Made by a program: the position numbers and the translations under genes | NCBI GenBank assembly: GCA_960531495.1 | Contig: OY482855.1 | Span: 8,916,077 to 8,980,076 of the forward strand | Reading direction: 5' to 3' | Length of the DNA: 64,000 nucleotides | Origin: Zeus faber | Taxonomy: Eukaryota; Chordata; Actinopteri; Zeiformes; Zeidae | Notes under the pieces: generated by a model | Told to the model about the DNA's origin: nothing | Databases searched by the model: none | The model's input: only the letters and a program-made list of their open reading frames with translations | Part shown: positions 1-23,699 of the stretch, one piece after another | Layout: the number at the start of each line of letters is the position of its first letter | Position numbering within the stretch: position 1 is the first letter of the stretch

Positions 1-80
1 CGTCTTAGTGTCACTGGATATTTGTGGAAAATCAGTAGAAAAATGTGCCCGTCCAAAGTTGAGTTGTTGCCCTCCCGCAG

Positions 81-2391
81 GCTGGCTCCTTACCGGGGCT
101 GGTTCCCAGCCATCTGCAGCCTGTGCTGCTCCAACTTCATCTATTTCTACTGCTTCCACGGCCTGAAGGCAGCCTGGCTGAGGGGACAGAAGTCGGTGCC
201 CGCCACTGACCTCGTAATAGGCATCGCTGCAGGTGACTTTTGCCCAGTTTCCCGATAACTCTGTTTTGGCATGTTAGCGTCACAAATGCAAAATCTAATG
301 GCCATAGCAGGATACATATAGCAAAGTCAATGCCAAGATGGTGAACATATTTTATGACTGCTGTACTCCCTGCATGGTCACTTTAATATGTTAGTATTAG
401 AATGGACAATTACCAATTAAAATGCTGGAGTCATTGCTACTACAAATGCTGCTACTTTGCACAAATCTCATGAAAAAGGAAGAATAAACAGTCTCTTGCA
501 TTTTATCCAAATAATTATGCTGTACATTCTTAAACAATTTATTATTAGTATTGTTAATTTATTACCGATTTTGCTTTTTTACTGTTGAATTGCTTATTAG
601 TATGTGTATATATAGTATATTGTGAATGTAGTGTATATTCTCCAACTGGTACTCTGTTACTCTGTTATGCTTTCCCAATGAGCTGCTACAACGCATGAAT
701 TTCCCTTCCGGGGAATCAATACAATACTATCTATACAGATTTTGCCATTGGGGCTCCTGTTACTATTAATATGTATTAATGTGATCAATTTCATTTTTTT
801 TTTTTTTTTTTTAATCTAGCGGCAATGGAACAGTACAATACCCATTATGTATTGGATTCTAACATTCAGCGGTAGATGTCATAGATGCATCACCCTATCC
901 GCATTAAAAGAGCCCTTTCCCACCTGCAAACATATATCAGACAAACAAATATTTTACAACTCCTAATCTTTGCCCCACCCCTCTCTAGGTATTGTCAATG
1001 TGCTGGTGACCACTCCTCTTTGGGTGGTCAACACCAGGCTGAAGCTTCAAGGTGCAAACTTCCGCAATGCAGATATCCATGCCACCAGCTACTCTGGCAT
1101 TCTGGGTAAAATAGCCATATTTTCGCATGTCTCATTTTTATTGGCTTAAAATGTATTTGTACATTCTCTCACGCATAATCCCACATGCGTAGAGGATCTC
1201 ATGGCCTGTTTCCACTTCCCTGTGTCCCCCTCTCATTTATTTACCTTCATGTCCCCAGATGCTTTTGTGCAGATTGTGCGTGACGAGGGTGTGGGAGCCC
1301 TGTGGAACGGGACCTTCCCCTCCCTGCTGCTGGTGCTGAACCCTGCCATCCAGTTCATGTTGTATGAGGGCCTGAAGAGAAAGCTGAGCAGAGGCATCCA
1401 AGAGGTGAGAGAGGAGGACATACAGATAGGTGGAAGAACAGGATGAGAAGGAGAGGAAAGTAAAGGGGTGGGTCTTGGGAAGTACAAGAGAAAAAACAAA
1501 TGTGTCCAAAAAAATGTGTTTCATTTAATCCAAAAAATGCACACGGATATTATTGTTATCAATGGAAAAAACGTATTACCTCAAATAGTGGCCGGGCCTT
1601 TCTTTACCTCAACTGCAGAGGGTTATTGGAAGCAGGCTTTTATTAGAGACAGGCTTTTATATCTAAAGCCATCCAAACCAAAACTCTTTGAATTTGAAAT
1701 CAGATTTCCATCTGGGTGCCATGCTCCTCAAAATTAATTCATCTAGAATAAAAGCACACTCTGTTTTTATTTTAAGGGCTTTCTTTATTTGTCATTTCTA
1801 AGCACTTGCATTTTATTTTATTTTTTTGGAGGCAAGGGAATGGCCGGACCGCACAGTGGACTAAATATCGCGCTCACTAGTTTTCACAATCCACTGTCCT
1901 GATCCAAGGTGGAACGTCCCTTAGTCGGGTGTAAAATGTTTGTTTCATACAAGTAGAAAATAACAAAACAAAAAGATGTAAGATAAAAACACAGGAAAAC
2001 CGGCACAGGAACCAGCAGCAAGGCGCACCTTTGTCTGGAGGAGGAAAGGGGGAAGAAAAAAAACAAACTCCACTCCAATTCTCTGAGTTAGGGTTATGTT
2101 TAACACCATAAGTCATCCAGAACAGTAAAGTGTTGAAAATAGCTTGAATTTATTGTTGAATTTATCAATTTAAAGCGGTGGAAACATTATGCTTAACTGG
2201 CATGCACTTTATATAACAGGCATCGGGAGTTTATCCATCCTTGGTTTTCCCCCCGGTCTATTTGAGGCAGGCCTTTATTTGTTTGTGTCGACCACGCACC
2301 CGGCATTTATTAGTGGCTCGGTTTTTATTTGAGTACTAATTTATATTTGAGGGCATACGATAGTCTTCATTTCTACCCACCCCCTCACTCA

Positions 2392-2429
<38 letters not shown>

Positions 2430-5400
2430 AAATTCCTGCTATCCTTGAAAAAAAGTGGAAAGGGGGAAGGTTGAAATAGGTGAAATTGCTTCAGATCATC
2501 TGGATGAGTAATCACTTGATAAGTAAGGACTCCTAGTAATTCCATTCACATGATCTTTGTGTGGCTTTACCATATGATGGTGTGGTGGAGCCAACGGAAG
2601 TTATGTGTTGAAAATGTTCTGATAATCATCTACACTTCAATTTTTTGAAGTTTTACTTGTTAAAGTTGTTAAAAGAGTTTTATTTGGGAAAGCATGCTCT
2701 CTTTTACACGATTGTGACGGGTTTGAACCTGCTAACTCCTCCAGTCTCAAGTTTGACTTATTTTTGTTGTCCTAGAGCCTTGAAATACAGATTATCGGGA
2801 CACCATCTCTAGAGTTGTTGATAACATGTGTTGAATGGAGATAGCTGGCCTTAAGTGTAAAATAAAACAAGTGTCTTTATAAAGTTGTTTTGTTTCGTAA
2901 GCTTTCGTCTCTAGAGGTCTTCCTGATCGGCGCCATTGCCAAAGCAGTTGCCACCACTGTCACATATCCACTGCAGACTATCCAGTCCATTCTGAGGGTA
3001 GGTCAAGTGTGTAAATGTGTGTGCATTGTTTGTTTATTTTATACATATGCTTATATTACATATACAGAACATATGCATATAATGATGCTTAGTTTGCGGA
3101 GCTAGTTCTGTCAGACAACTTGATGGTGCCACATGCTGCCACGCCCTTGAGGGCCTGCATATTTAATCAACCAATCTGCCATCCTGCTGTAGCTGCTTTG
3201 CTGCCTGCTTGCTGCGTCGCTCCCTCCACCTCTCCCACATCCACCTGTTGGGCTCTACTCTTCTATCCAGCGGGGGGATTCGAGCTCATCACTCCTATAT
3301 TTCTAGCTCACTAAGGATGCCTATGTTTGCTGTACACCTCGACGGGAGTGATGAGCAGTAGAGCCCAGACGCCAAACTCAAACAATACAAAATAAAGATA
3401 ATTTAATACCGGGATCAGACTATACAAATTAAGACAGATTTTGACACGATTTTGTTGTCGCTGACAAATTTCCAGCATCGGGCCCAAATATGAATGTCAA
3501 GAAAGATGAACGGGCATCTGTACACCTTGTAGTGACATAAACGAAGAACAGTGATGTGGCGTCTGGGATGCCCCACCACACCCAGACAAATTGTTTGTAT
3601 TTTCCTGCCAAGTTGAACAACTCCTAGGACGTGACGCATTCCTTGACGTAGACCAATACGGTGACAGAGTGCTCTCTGGTGCACATATGTAAACATGACT
3701 AAGAGAAAGAGTTGATGCTGCTGCCAGGTGGAACAACGAAACCAAGGAAAGATTTGTTGAGCAGTGGCAACAATGCCCCTGCCTTGTTGACTTTTCCTCG
3801 AGGGAGTACCATCCCCTCCCGGGCGCACAAGGAGCCGGGACAGAGCTCTTTCCCCAGGCGCACAATAAACATGTTCACACATTCGTTGCCTCAAGTTCCC
3901 TTTGAAGAATAGACAGCCCGTACTGTCCTGTTCATGACAGCCAGGAACGGGTCCAAAATCAGTTTTTTCCTTTCCTTTTTCTTTACAGAACACACTACCG
4001 CCAGCATCACACATAGCGCTCCTGTAGCCATGACTGACAATTTCTTGACCCTCCTCCCTTACGACCTATGAAGTTGCGCAAGGTCATGAAAGTCAGCATA
4101 TGATGATTGGTCGGGTTAATACGTGTAGTGTTGCCAGTCTCCAGAACAAGACACAGCAATAATTGATGGCGTTATGATTGCCTGATCTGACATGTTGACC
4201 ACCATGAAAGACAAAAATATGGTGTAGTCTGATCATGGCATAAAAGTAAATCTAAGAGTCTGAATCTGAGAATATATATGTTGATTTTATGTCCATCCCT
4301 CCTTTGTAAAATGTTAAACATATGTAAAAGTGTTTACATACCGATTCTAACTTCATGGAATGATATTTTAATCATTTTTTTTGCAGTTTGGTCAACTGCA
4401 AGAATCGAAGGACAAACCTCAACTACTCACCAGTCTGCTGATTATTAAATCGTTGCTGGTCAACAGAGTGAGGTAAATTAGACACACTTTCTCCCTCTGT
4501 CTCTCCTTCACTGTGTTTCCTAATTGTACGTTCTTTTCTGTCAACATAATATTGGTTAAGCCCAAAGCTTGTTTGACATGGTCTGATCTTGTGTACCTAA
4601 GCTGCTGCAAAGTACTTTGTCTTCCTTCCACCTCCCCTGAGAGGCTGCTTAGGATATTTGGTTTGAGTTATCGGAATCAGAGTCGTCTTTGTTGCCAAGT
4701 AACTTTACACATACAAGGAGTTTGACTTGGTGTTCGGTGCATACAGGAAACAAATATAAAATAGAACAACAAGAGAACAACCTATAAATATAAAAGAATA
4801 TGTAAGTTGTTTTGGGTTTTTTTTTTATGAAAGAGCTGTACAGTTTGTGCAGGAATGTGCAAATGTTCAGAGTGAAGTATAACAGTATGTGCAATGAGCC
4901 TGGATAATAGTCCACAAGAATGTGCGTTAATGTAACGCATTGACATATTTATTCAATTCAAGGTGTACAGGTCTGTGTAGTGTTTATGGGGGGAGGGGTG
5001 AGGGTCCATTTCAGTGGGGCTGGGGGCCTTGTCGATGAGGCCAGTTGCAGGCAGGAAGAAACTGTTCTTGTGGCGAGAGGTTTTGGCCTTGTTGGACCGC
5101 AGCCTCCTGCCAGAGGAAAGTGTTTCAAACAGTTTGTGTCCGGGGTGGGAGGGAGGGGTCAACACCAATCTTACCCGCACGCCTCAGGGTCCTGAAGGTG
5201 TACAGGTCCTGGAGGGATGGCAGATTGCAGCCAATCAGCTTCTCAACGGAGCGAATGAACCGTTGCACTCTGCCCTTGGTGGTTGCAGCAGTGTACCAGA
5301 TGGTGATGGAGGAGGTGAGAATGGACTCAATGATGGAGGTGTAGAACTGCACCATCATCGTCTCTAGCAGTTTGAACTTCCTCAGCTGCCCCAGGAAGTA

Positions 5401-6599
5401 CTTCTTCTTCTGGGCTTTCTTGATGATGGAGCTGATGTTCAGCTCCTGTAACGGGTGTGGTTAGGACCCAATTGCAGCACAAAGACAGGCAGGGATATTT
5501 GGTAATGTCTTTTATTTGTAGAGCAGACGGAAGACAGGCAGGGAGCAGGCAGGATACGTCGTTGGGGACAGGCAGGTTCGATAACGAGGAGTGCAGACAG
5601 AAGACAGGCGGCAGGGGCAGGCAGGGTACGTGGTCGGAGCGAGGCAGAGTCGGTAGCGGGGAATCAGTCCGGAGAACGCTGGAGAGTCTGGTGCAAGCAT
5701 CAAAGACAATCTGGCAATGGGTGACTGGTGAGAGAGGCATATATAGTAGTTAGATTACAGATCTGGAACAGCTGTGTGCGCAGGTGAATGGAGTTGGATT
5801 TATGGGACAGGTAAGGAGAGGGAGGGGAAAGTAGAAGAAGGCGGTGATCATGACAGCTCCCACTTGAGGTCCTGGGAGATCATGAGTCCCAGGAGGCAGC
5901 AGGACTCGACTGGGGAGTCACACAGGGTGATAGGGGTGAGGGGGGCTGGGTTCTTCCTGAAGTCCACAACCATCTCCAATACCTTCACTGCATTGAGCTT
6001 CAGGTTGTTCCTGCTGCACCAGGTCACCAGATGGTCAAGCGCCCACTTGTAGGCGGACTCATCCCCACCAGAGATGAGCCCAATGACGGTGGTGTCGTCC
6101 GCAAATTTCAGGAGCTTGACAGACTGCTGGCTGAAGGTGCAGCTGTGGGTGTACAGGCAGAAGAGTAGAGAAGAAACAACGCAGCCTTGAGGGCAACCGG
6201 TGCTGACGGTCCGGGTCAGAGACGTGTTTTCCCAGCTTCACGTGCTGCCTCCTGTCAGACGTCCTCCTGTCAGAAGTCTGTGATCCACCTACAGGTGAAT
6301 CACGGACGGGAGTCAGGCCTCCTTGCTAAACCTGTATTTAGCCACTTTAAACACGTCTCTCATCCCACTCCCGGAGGGTATCTCCTGATTAGGAGCCTTT
6401 CTGTGTGGAGTTTGCATGTTCTCCCTGTGCTCACATGGAGTTTCCTCCTTATAACATCGTAAGAACCCCCACTAAAAACATGCACAAGAAACATTGTCTG
6501 ACCAGCAATGGACGTTGAAGTTGGTCCCCGGGCGCTGTACTGTAAGCTGCCCACCCCTCCTGGCCCTGGCCGCCGAGAGGAAGCCTCAATAGGGAAAAA

Positions 6600-6642
<43 letters not shown>

Positions 6643-9137
6643 TGTGAGTGTGAGAGAGACAATAAGGACGAGCTAAGCTTGTCCAGTTTAATCTTAACGC
6701 CTCTTCCTTCTCTGAGTTAAGCTGTGAACCAGGGCTTGTCATTTGGTACACAGCTCTCCTCACAGAAGCTGATGTATGATGTCACAGCCTCTGTGTTCTC
6801 ATCCAGACTGTTGGTAGCATTTTTGAAAACGTCCCAGTCAGTATGCAGGAATCAGGTGGACCATGACGTGGTCAGTGTCCCAGTGCAGCTCGGGGGACGG
6901 CGTGATAGGCGCTGATTACTGTGGTGTAACAGTGGGGTCCAAAGTAGTGTCCTCTCTGGTGGGGCATTTAATAAACTGTATATATTTGGGGAGTTCATGG
7001 CTGAGGATTCCTTTGTCAAAGTTGTGAAGGACAATAACTAGGAAGTCCGTTTCACACGCCATATCTGGTCGGCGAGGATGCGCTGTGCCTCTCGCACGTT
7101 GGCCTGTGGTGGTATGTAAACACCGACCATGACTGAAACAAACTCATGGGGAGAATAGAACGGTTTGCAGTTAATTAAAAAAAGATTCCAGATCAGGAGA
7201 ACAGTGCTGTAGATCACTGTGACATAATCACACCAGCTACTGTTAGTGTGAAAACACAAACCTCCATCTCTATCCGCTCTGAAGAGTTGGAAGCCTGCCA
7301 GCTGCAGCGCAGAGTCCGGTATCGTTCGACTCAGCCACGTCTCCGTGAAGCACAAAACAGAAGATGAAGAAAAGACACTGTTCTTCCCCAACAGTAGCTG
7401 AAGTTCATCCAGTTTGTTTCCCAGTGAATGCACGTTAGAGAGAAATATTCCAGGTAATGGTGTGCAATGTCAGCGCACCGACATCTGGTGTACAAGCTCA
7501 ACAACACACCGAGGCAACTGTACGAGACGCCATCTTGGATCAAGAGCATTATCATACCCCCCCCCCATAGTACAGTCGAGTGGTCGCCCAAAAATGCTAT
7601 TGTTGTGTAGTGTTAACATTCATACCTATACCTAATATTCATACCTATTCATTCTTACACGGTGGGAAACAACAAATAAGTAAATCTAAAAAAAACGCCA
7701 CAGGAACGCACACGCTCTGGAAGAGGAAAAAAAAACTCCACTCCAATTCTTTGAGTTTATGTTTTGCCTCAAATGCAAAGTATTTCCAAACAGCATTCCT
7801 AATGTGTTTGTTTGTTTGTTTTTGTTGTTTTTGTTTTTTTTCCCCAAAACCGGTCGCAGAAGCTCTGCACTCGCTAGCTTTAATGTTTTAACGCCATCAC
7901 AAATGATTGAAACGAGTGAAGACAGTGAGTGAGAGGAGGCGGGGCTATGTGGGCGCTGCAGCGGTGTGTGTGTGTGTGTCAACTCGCTGGCAGAGAGAAG
8001 AGAGTGAGGAAGTGCAGCTATTACTGGTATATCGATAGTGCGGAAAATGAGTATTGAAACAGTGTCAAATATTCAGAATCTATGTATAGAAAAATAATTT
8101 CTTAACATTACTAGTCTACAGACTTTTTTTTTTTTTTTTTATCGGCCTAGTCGGGGCAGGCATCGGCCGATTCAGAATATCTCAAAATGTGCAAATATAA
8201 GCCCGATTCATCGGCAGACCAGTCAATCAGTCGACCACGAATGTTATCCAATCAATTGTCACTCAAAAAAATTTAAAGAATTCACCATCTATTCCGTTGG
8301 GGTTTGCCTGTGCACCAGCATAGCCAATGCGGTTATTTCAATATTAATGTATCTAGTGGTGCGCCTGCAGACCTCAATAGAACAGAACCGTAATATTATC
8401 AACTATACCTGTTCACAATCCGGTCTGGTGATTTTGGTACATTTCTCCAGAGACAGCAAGCATTATAAAAGGCTTAACAGACAAAAATGGAGAATTAAAG
8501 AATATTAGAAAATGGAATGCGAATGCCAATCGTCAAATAGCCAAAAGATAGAAAACAGAAAATAGTTTGATATATAAAAATATACAAAATCCGACGCTAT
8601 ACACAGGATTCAATATTGTTGTGTGTATGTAGATTATAAATTATAAATATTGATTATTTTTACGACGCACATTGTTTACATATTGACAAGCTATTAAGTT
8701 TTCCCCATTCTGATATCCCCAAAAGCCCCATTCACTATAAAGCAGCAGATTGTAATCACGCAAATGACAAATGATTACATTTGAGGTGCTGTTATGTTTT
8801 GCCAAAAGCCTTATATAAATATCAGTTTTAATTATATTGATTATAGAATGTAACAACCTTTTTGAGTTGAATTTTTCCATTGTAATTTTTCCAAATTGTG
8901 TAACCCATAGGCTATGAGCTACAAGTCAGTATGTTATCAAAGTTGTTAAAATTCCCTATTTTGACCCTTGTGATCTCCCGTAGGAATAACGGCGTGCTGG
9001 GCCTGTTCAAAGGGCTGGAGGCCAAGCTGCTGCAGACAGTGTTGACCGCAGCGCTCATGTTCCTTCTCTACGAGAAGATTGCCGCCAACACCTTCAGGGT
9101 CATGGGACTGCACAAGACCGTATATCACAAACGATAA
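81..9137 (+). CDS. slc25a17: Peroxisomal membrane carrier PMP34 (SLC25A17), 5' part missing
   Basis: Six exons are visible: 81-232, 989-1105, 1259-1404, 2902-2997, 4387-4472 and 8984-9137 (stop TAA). They join in phase to give the last 249 residues; the human protein is 307 aa, so roughly the first 57 residues lie upstream of the window. The mitochondrial-carrier fold is clear. The second and third carrier repeats each open with the signature proline: [14 protein letters not shown] in the exon at 989 and [13 protein letters not shown] across the exons at 2902 and 4387. The segment [20 protein letters not shown] and the C-terminal [20 protein letters not shown] are near-identical to vertebrate PMP34. 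From family knowledge it is a multi-span peroxisomal membrane protein exchanging CoA, FAD, NAD+ and adenine nucleotides. The 4.5-kb intron 4473-8983 is expanded by a LINE and other repeats. Splice sites are canonical, including a weakly pyrimidine-rich acceptor at 2901. The 3' UTR runs into a Tc1 copy at 9238. Confidence 0.93.
690..735. repeat. Short LINE 3'-tail fragment
   Basis: The phrase GAATTTCCCTTCCGGGGAAT followed by a short A/T run matches the tail commonly left by teleost non-LTR retrotransposons. A second copy of the same tail lies at 31895-31935. Only the tail is recognisable. It sits in an slc25a17 intron. Confidence 0.4.
1972..2110. repeat. Interspersed repeat copy A (second copy at 7686-7770)
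   Basis: The end of this stretch, with CTCCACTCCAATTCTCTGAG and the A-rich and CACAGGAAC pieces before it, is repeated in the same orientation at 7686-7770, where it reads CTCCACTCCAATTCTTTGAG. Both lie in slc25a17 introns. This looks like two remnants of one mobile family; the family is not identified. Confidence 0.4.
2400..2428. repeat. (CA)n microsatellite
   Basis: About 14 uninterrupted CA units in an slc25a17 intron. Confidence 0.9.
3413..4234. mobile_element. Candidate non-autonomous DNA transposon
   Basis: The left end GATCAGACTATACAAA (3413) is matched in inverted orientation by GGTGTAGTCTGATC ending at 4234, giving imperfect 14-bp terminal inverted repeats about 820 bp apart. No intact transposase is present. 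A 199-codon minus-strand open frame inside resembles nothing I recognise. No clean target-site duplication was found, so superfamily assignment is left open. It lies between two slc25a17 exons. Confidence 0.45.
5447..5855. mobile_element. Solo-LTR-like insert nested in the LINE
   Basis: A 409-bp segment begins TGTAACGGG, ends CATGACA, and is flanked by the direct repeat GCTCC (5442-5446 and 5856-5860); a 7-bp reading CAGCTCC is also possible. TG...CA ends with a 5-bp duplication are typical of an LTR. The LINE coding sequence resumes on the other side, which fixes the boundaries. The interior has degenerate GACAGGCAGG units. No internal retroelement genes are present, so a solo LTR is the simplest reading; a non-autonomous DNA element with a 7-bp duplication is the alternative. 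Confidence 0.6.
6603..6650. repeat. (GT)n microsatellite
   Basis: About 19 GT units followed by GAGTGT variants, within the LINE-containing slc25a17 intron. Confidence 0.9.
7580..8983. other. Repeat-rich remainder of the slc25a17 penultimate intron
   Basis: No exon is visible. It holds repeat copy B (7686-7770), poly-T runs at 7825 and 8126, and AT-rich sequence ending in a plausible acceptor at 8981-8983. A stretch near 8143-8222 with several ATCGGCCGAT-like words may be an old transposon, not classified. Confidence 0.5.
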
Positions 9138-9237
9138 ACGGGTTAAACAGCAATGACATGTGATTTACTGTATTTGTTTTCATGGACACAGAAACCAGCA
9201 CCATGGTGAGGTAACACAACGCACAGGATGAGACATA

Positions 9238-10810
9238 TACAACGTGGACACATTTGTTGGTACCCTTACAGCTCATTGAAACAATGCTTCATTCCTCCTG
9301 AAAAGTGATGAAATTAAAAGCAATGTTCTCATGTATACCAGCATGCCTTTGGTATGTCATAGAATAAAGCAAAGAGAAGAGAGATAAATTATTGCTAAAG
9401 AGATCAATTATATTCTAAAATGGCCTGGACAAATTTGTTGCATAATCTTTATAGGCAATCGCTGCAATCAAGGGATTTCTGTAGCTCTCAATGAGACTTC
9501 TGCACCTGTCAACAGATAGTTTGGCCCACTCTTGTCTCAGGTTTGAAAGGTGCCTTCTACAGACTGCATGTTTCAACTCTTTTGCTGTTCGATAGGATTC
9601 AGATCAGGGCTCATAGAAGGCCACTTCAGAGTTAGTTCAATGTTTTGTTCTTATCCATTCTTTGGTGCTTTAGCTGTGTGTTTTGGGTCATTATCCTGTT
9701 GGACGACCCATGACCTGCATCTGAGACAGAGCGTTTTGCTCCAGAATGCCTTAATAGTCTTGAGATTTCATTGTGCCCTGCACAGATTCAAGGCACCCCG
9801 TGCCGGACGCAGTAAAGTAGTACCAAAACATAACCAAGCCTCCTCCATGTTTCACATTAGGCTTGGTGTTCTTTTAATTGAAAGCTTTATTTTTTCATCT
9901 GTGAACATAGAGCTGATGTGACTTGCCAAAAAGCTCCAGTTTTGACTGATCTGTACAAAGGACATTCTCCCAGAAACATTGTGGCTTGTCAATATGCATT
10001 TTAGCAAATTCCAGCCTGGCTTTTTAATGTAATTTTTATGTTTTAAAAGTGGAGGCTTCCTAGGTCTTCCGTGGAGCCCACTGTCACTCATAACGCGACA
10101 GATGGTGCGTCAGACACTGATGTAGTTTGAACTTGGGAGTTCAGCTTGTGACTATTTGGAAGTTGTCCTTGGCTCTTTTTCTACCATTCACACTATCCTT
10201 CTGTTCAATCTGGGGTCGATTTTCCTCTTGTGGCGGCGTCCAGGGAGGTTGGCTACAGTCCCATGGACCTTAAACTTCTTGATAATATTTGCAACTATAG
10301 TCACAGGAACATCAAGCTGCTTGGAGATGGTCTTATAGCCATTAACTTTAACATGCTTGTCTATAATTTTCTTTCTGATTTATCTCCCCAGACAACTCTC
10401 TCCTTTGCTTTCTCTGGTCCATGTTCAGTGTGGTGCACATGATGATACCAAACAGTAGAGCGACTACTTTTCTCCATTTAAATAGGCTGAATGACTGATT
10501 ATAAGATTGAAGACGTGCGTGATACAAATTAAAGTTAAATTAAAACAGTTAGTTTGAAATATCACTCAAATTTAATTATTTATAATCTTTTCTTAGGGGT
10601 ACCAACAAATCTGTCTAGGCCTTTTAGAATATAATTTCTCTCTTTAGCAATAATTTCTCTTTCACAGTTTCTTTGCTTTACTGTATGACATACCAAAGGC
10701 ATGCAGGTATACATGAGAAAATTGCTTTTAATTTCATCACTTTTCAAGAGGAATGAAGCATTGTTTCAATGAGCTGTAAGTGTGTACCAACAAATTTGTC
10801 CACGTCTGTA
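9238..10810 (-). mobile_element. Dead Tc1/mariner transposon with about 210-bp inverted repeats
   Basis: The left end TACAACGTGGACACATTTGT is mirrored at the right end by ACAAATTTGTCCACGTCTGTA. The inverted repeats are about 210 bp, with an inner repeat of the end motif (GGACAAATTTGTTG near 9426 and CAACAAATCTGTC near 10603): the IR/DR architecture of Tc1-like fish elements. TA dinucleotides flank both ends. The minus strand keeps transposase fragments (VVQQDNDPKHTAK near 9695 and WPSMSPDLNPIEQ near 9615), but stop codons and frameshifts break it throughout. It sits about 100 bp downstream of the slc25a17 stop codon and may form part of its 3' UTR. Confidence 0.9.
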
Positions 10811-11270
10811 TATTTGTATGAGCATAATGAGACAAGTAATTGATCCTAATCCACTTGCGCTTGCTTGTATTGATCCTCCATCACAAGATACTGTCCCTTT
10901 ATTGTGTCGATTATAAATTCATTCACCACATGCCCACACACACCTGTACATTACTACTTGAACTATCGTTATCGATACTTACACGTCTGTTTTTTCTTGC
11001 TTTTAATTTCATCACTTTTCAAGAGGAATGAAGCATTGTTTCAATGAGCTGTAAGTGTGTACCAACAAATTTGTCCACGTCTGTATATTTGTATGAGCAT
11101 AATGAGACAAGTAATTGATCCTAATCCACTTGCGCTTGCTTGTATTGATCCTCCATCACAAGATACTGTCCCTTTATTGTGTCGATTATAAATTCATTCA
11201 CCACATGCCCACACACACCTGTACATTACTACTTGAACTATCGTTATCGATACTTACACATCTGTTTTTC
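10722..11270. repeat. 275-bp tandem duplication of the Tc1 right end plus flank
   Basis: 10722-10996 and 10997-11270 are almost identical. Over most of their length I see only one substitution and one T-run length change near the end. Each unit carries the last 89 bp of the Tc1 right inverted repeat and about 185 bp of flanking DNA, so the duplication came after the transposon inserted. Confidence 0.92.
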
Positions 11271-11800
11271 TTAGCCGCTGTTGCTCCGTACTGCAGTTTC
11301 ACACTTAGAAGACATTCAGTGAGCTCACTATATTCTTGACACTGGAAATGTGATTAAGGGTCAAAGATCTGTTTATTAAAATGTACCTGGTACCTCAAGG
11401 CTGTATATTGTAGCTGTCAACCGGCTCAGCTGCCATGCTGCTGATGTCAAATGGGCGCCTTTTTCAGTGCATGGCGGCCAACCGTCTGTGACATGAGCTA
11501 TTTAGACATAAGCCTCAACACCGCAAACAGCTTTGATGGAAATGTATTTGATTGTTTTGGGGGTTTTTTTTTTAATGTTTTTGTTTAGTTTTTTATCTGA
11601 GGGTCTTTTTTGTGAACTATTACATGCCCGTTTGAAATTAAAGACTTAAGACATTTTAATGTCCCAATTTAACACAATGTCAGTGATTCCGTTCTGTGTC
11701 CAGAATGCCCGTTCAAAATGGCAGTTTAACTAAATGTAAGAAAAACGTTGCAATAATGAATAAGCGCCAAATGTGAAAATATGGGCGCGTTAGATCTTCA
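11271..11800. other. Intergenic, nothing recognised
   Basis: AT-rich spacer between the slc25a17/Tc1 region and the znf598 promoter. No exon, RNA gene or clear repeat seen. Confidence 0.5.
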
Positions 11801-12633
11801 GACGATCAGCTGAGTTTACTTTATGTGGCCTGCCAGACGCTCCGCTCGCCGTGCAGGGGTGTGACGTTGGAGGTGACACGCCCGGCGCTTCCTCTCCGAC
11901 CTCACATTTTGGACGATGACCTCAGAAATCGCCGCGCTGTGGCGTTGGATGACGCGGCCAATGATGTCACAAATCGCCCCGGCTGCACAGAGCGGCTCGC
12001 TGTTTGCTTGTTTATTCAACGTTTGCCAACGTTCCACGTCGCGCGTCCAAATCACACCAAATTGGACACTGCATGTCTAGGGACACACCCGCCAGGTGGG
12101 GAGTAGATTGGATGAACGGTTGTTGAGATAATCAAAAAACACAGACGTTCCTTGTAGACGTTCGTCCACGTCGACGCGGATCCACGTGACCCAATCGGTT
12201 AATTTTTTGCCGGTAAAGGCGGACCCTGCCACCGACAGTGGAAACCGAACATAGAAGATCGGACTGATTGTTCCTTCGTAAGCGACGGCTAACTAAGGGA
12301 TCAAATATTGGATTTTTTTTCGAACAAAATAATTTCTGCGTAAATCAGCTGCAGACACCGGCATGTTGTTCGTGGTTCTTTACGGTCACAGCGGCACGCA
12401 ACGGTGACGTAGCCGGACAAGCACGTGGACGTGGAGCAGGCGCCTGCGCTGATCTGCGCACGCGCGACGGGTCTACGCTCCCAAGCGACGCCGGCCGCGC
12501 GGTCCATCCTCGTGCTGTGCGCATCAGCGCCGACGACGCAATGACGTAGAGCGGACTGAGCCCCCCCCCCCCCCCCCCCCTGCGTTACGTAAGCGCGCGG
12601 CCAGTTGGAGCTTCACCAGCGGACCCGCCTGTC
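11800..12633 (+). promoter_or_regulatory. CpG-rich znf598 promoter region and 5' UTR
   Basis: CpG density rises sharply here relative to the AT-rich flanks. Candidate elements include a CCAAT box inside GCGGCCAATGATGTCA near 11957, CRE-like TGACG words near 11861, 11949 and 12542, and a palindromic TTACGTAA at 12585-12592 just upstream of the start codon. A run of 20 C bases occupies 12561-12580. There is no obvious TATA box. Housekeeping-type promoter function is inferred from position and composition. Confidence 0.55.

Positions 12634-23699
<11,066 letters not shown>

Larger units (their letters stand above)
4665..7440 (-). mobile_element. Rex1/CR1-like LINE, broken, minus strand
   Basis: Reading the minus strand, 7433-7038 encodes a piece of the AP-endonuclease domain ([20 protein letters not shown], then [20 protein letters not shown]). 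Around 6240-5860 lies the reverse transcriptase, with the catalytic FADD motif in [17 protein letters not shown] and downstream LKLNAVK. 5440-4953 encodes the C-terminal part ([20 protein letters not shown]). The 3' tail ends near 4669 with the usual teleost LINE phrase TTTGTTGCCAAGTAACTTTA. The wording matches the Rex1/CR1 clade of fish retrotransposons. The frame is broken repeatedly and the part between endonuclease and RT is missing or degraded, so it is dead. It lies antisense within slc25a17 and is interrupted by the insert at 5447-5855. Confidence 0.8.

Noticed and set aside
3415..4014. 199-codon minus-strand frame inside the candidate DNA transposon
   Set aside because: No transposase motif, catalytic residues or zinc-finger pattern visible; probably a chance frame in a non-autonomous element.
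9550..9921. 123-codon plus-strand frame
   Set aside because: Lies antisense to decayed Tc1 transposase fragments; no protein of its own.
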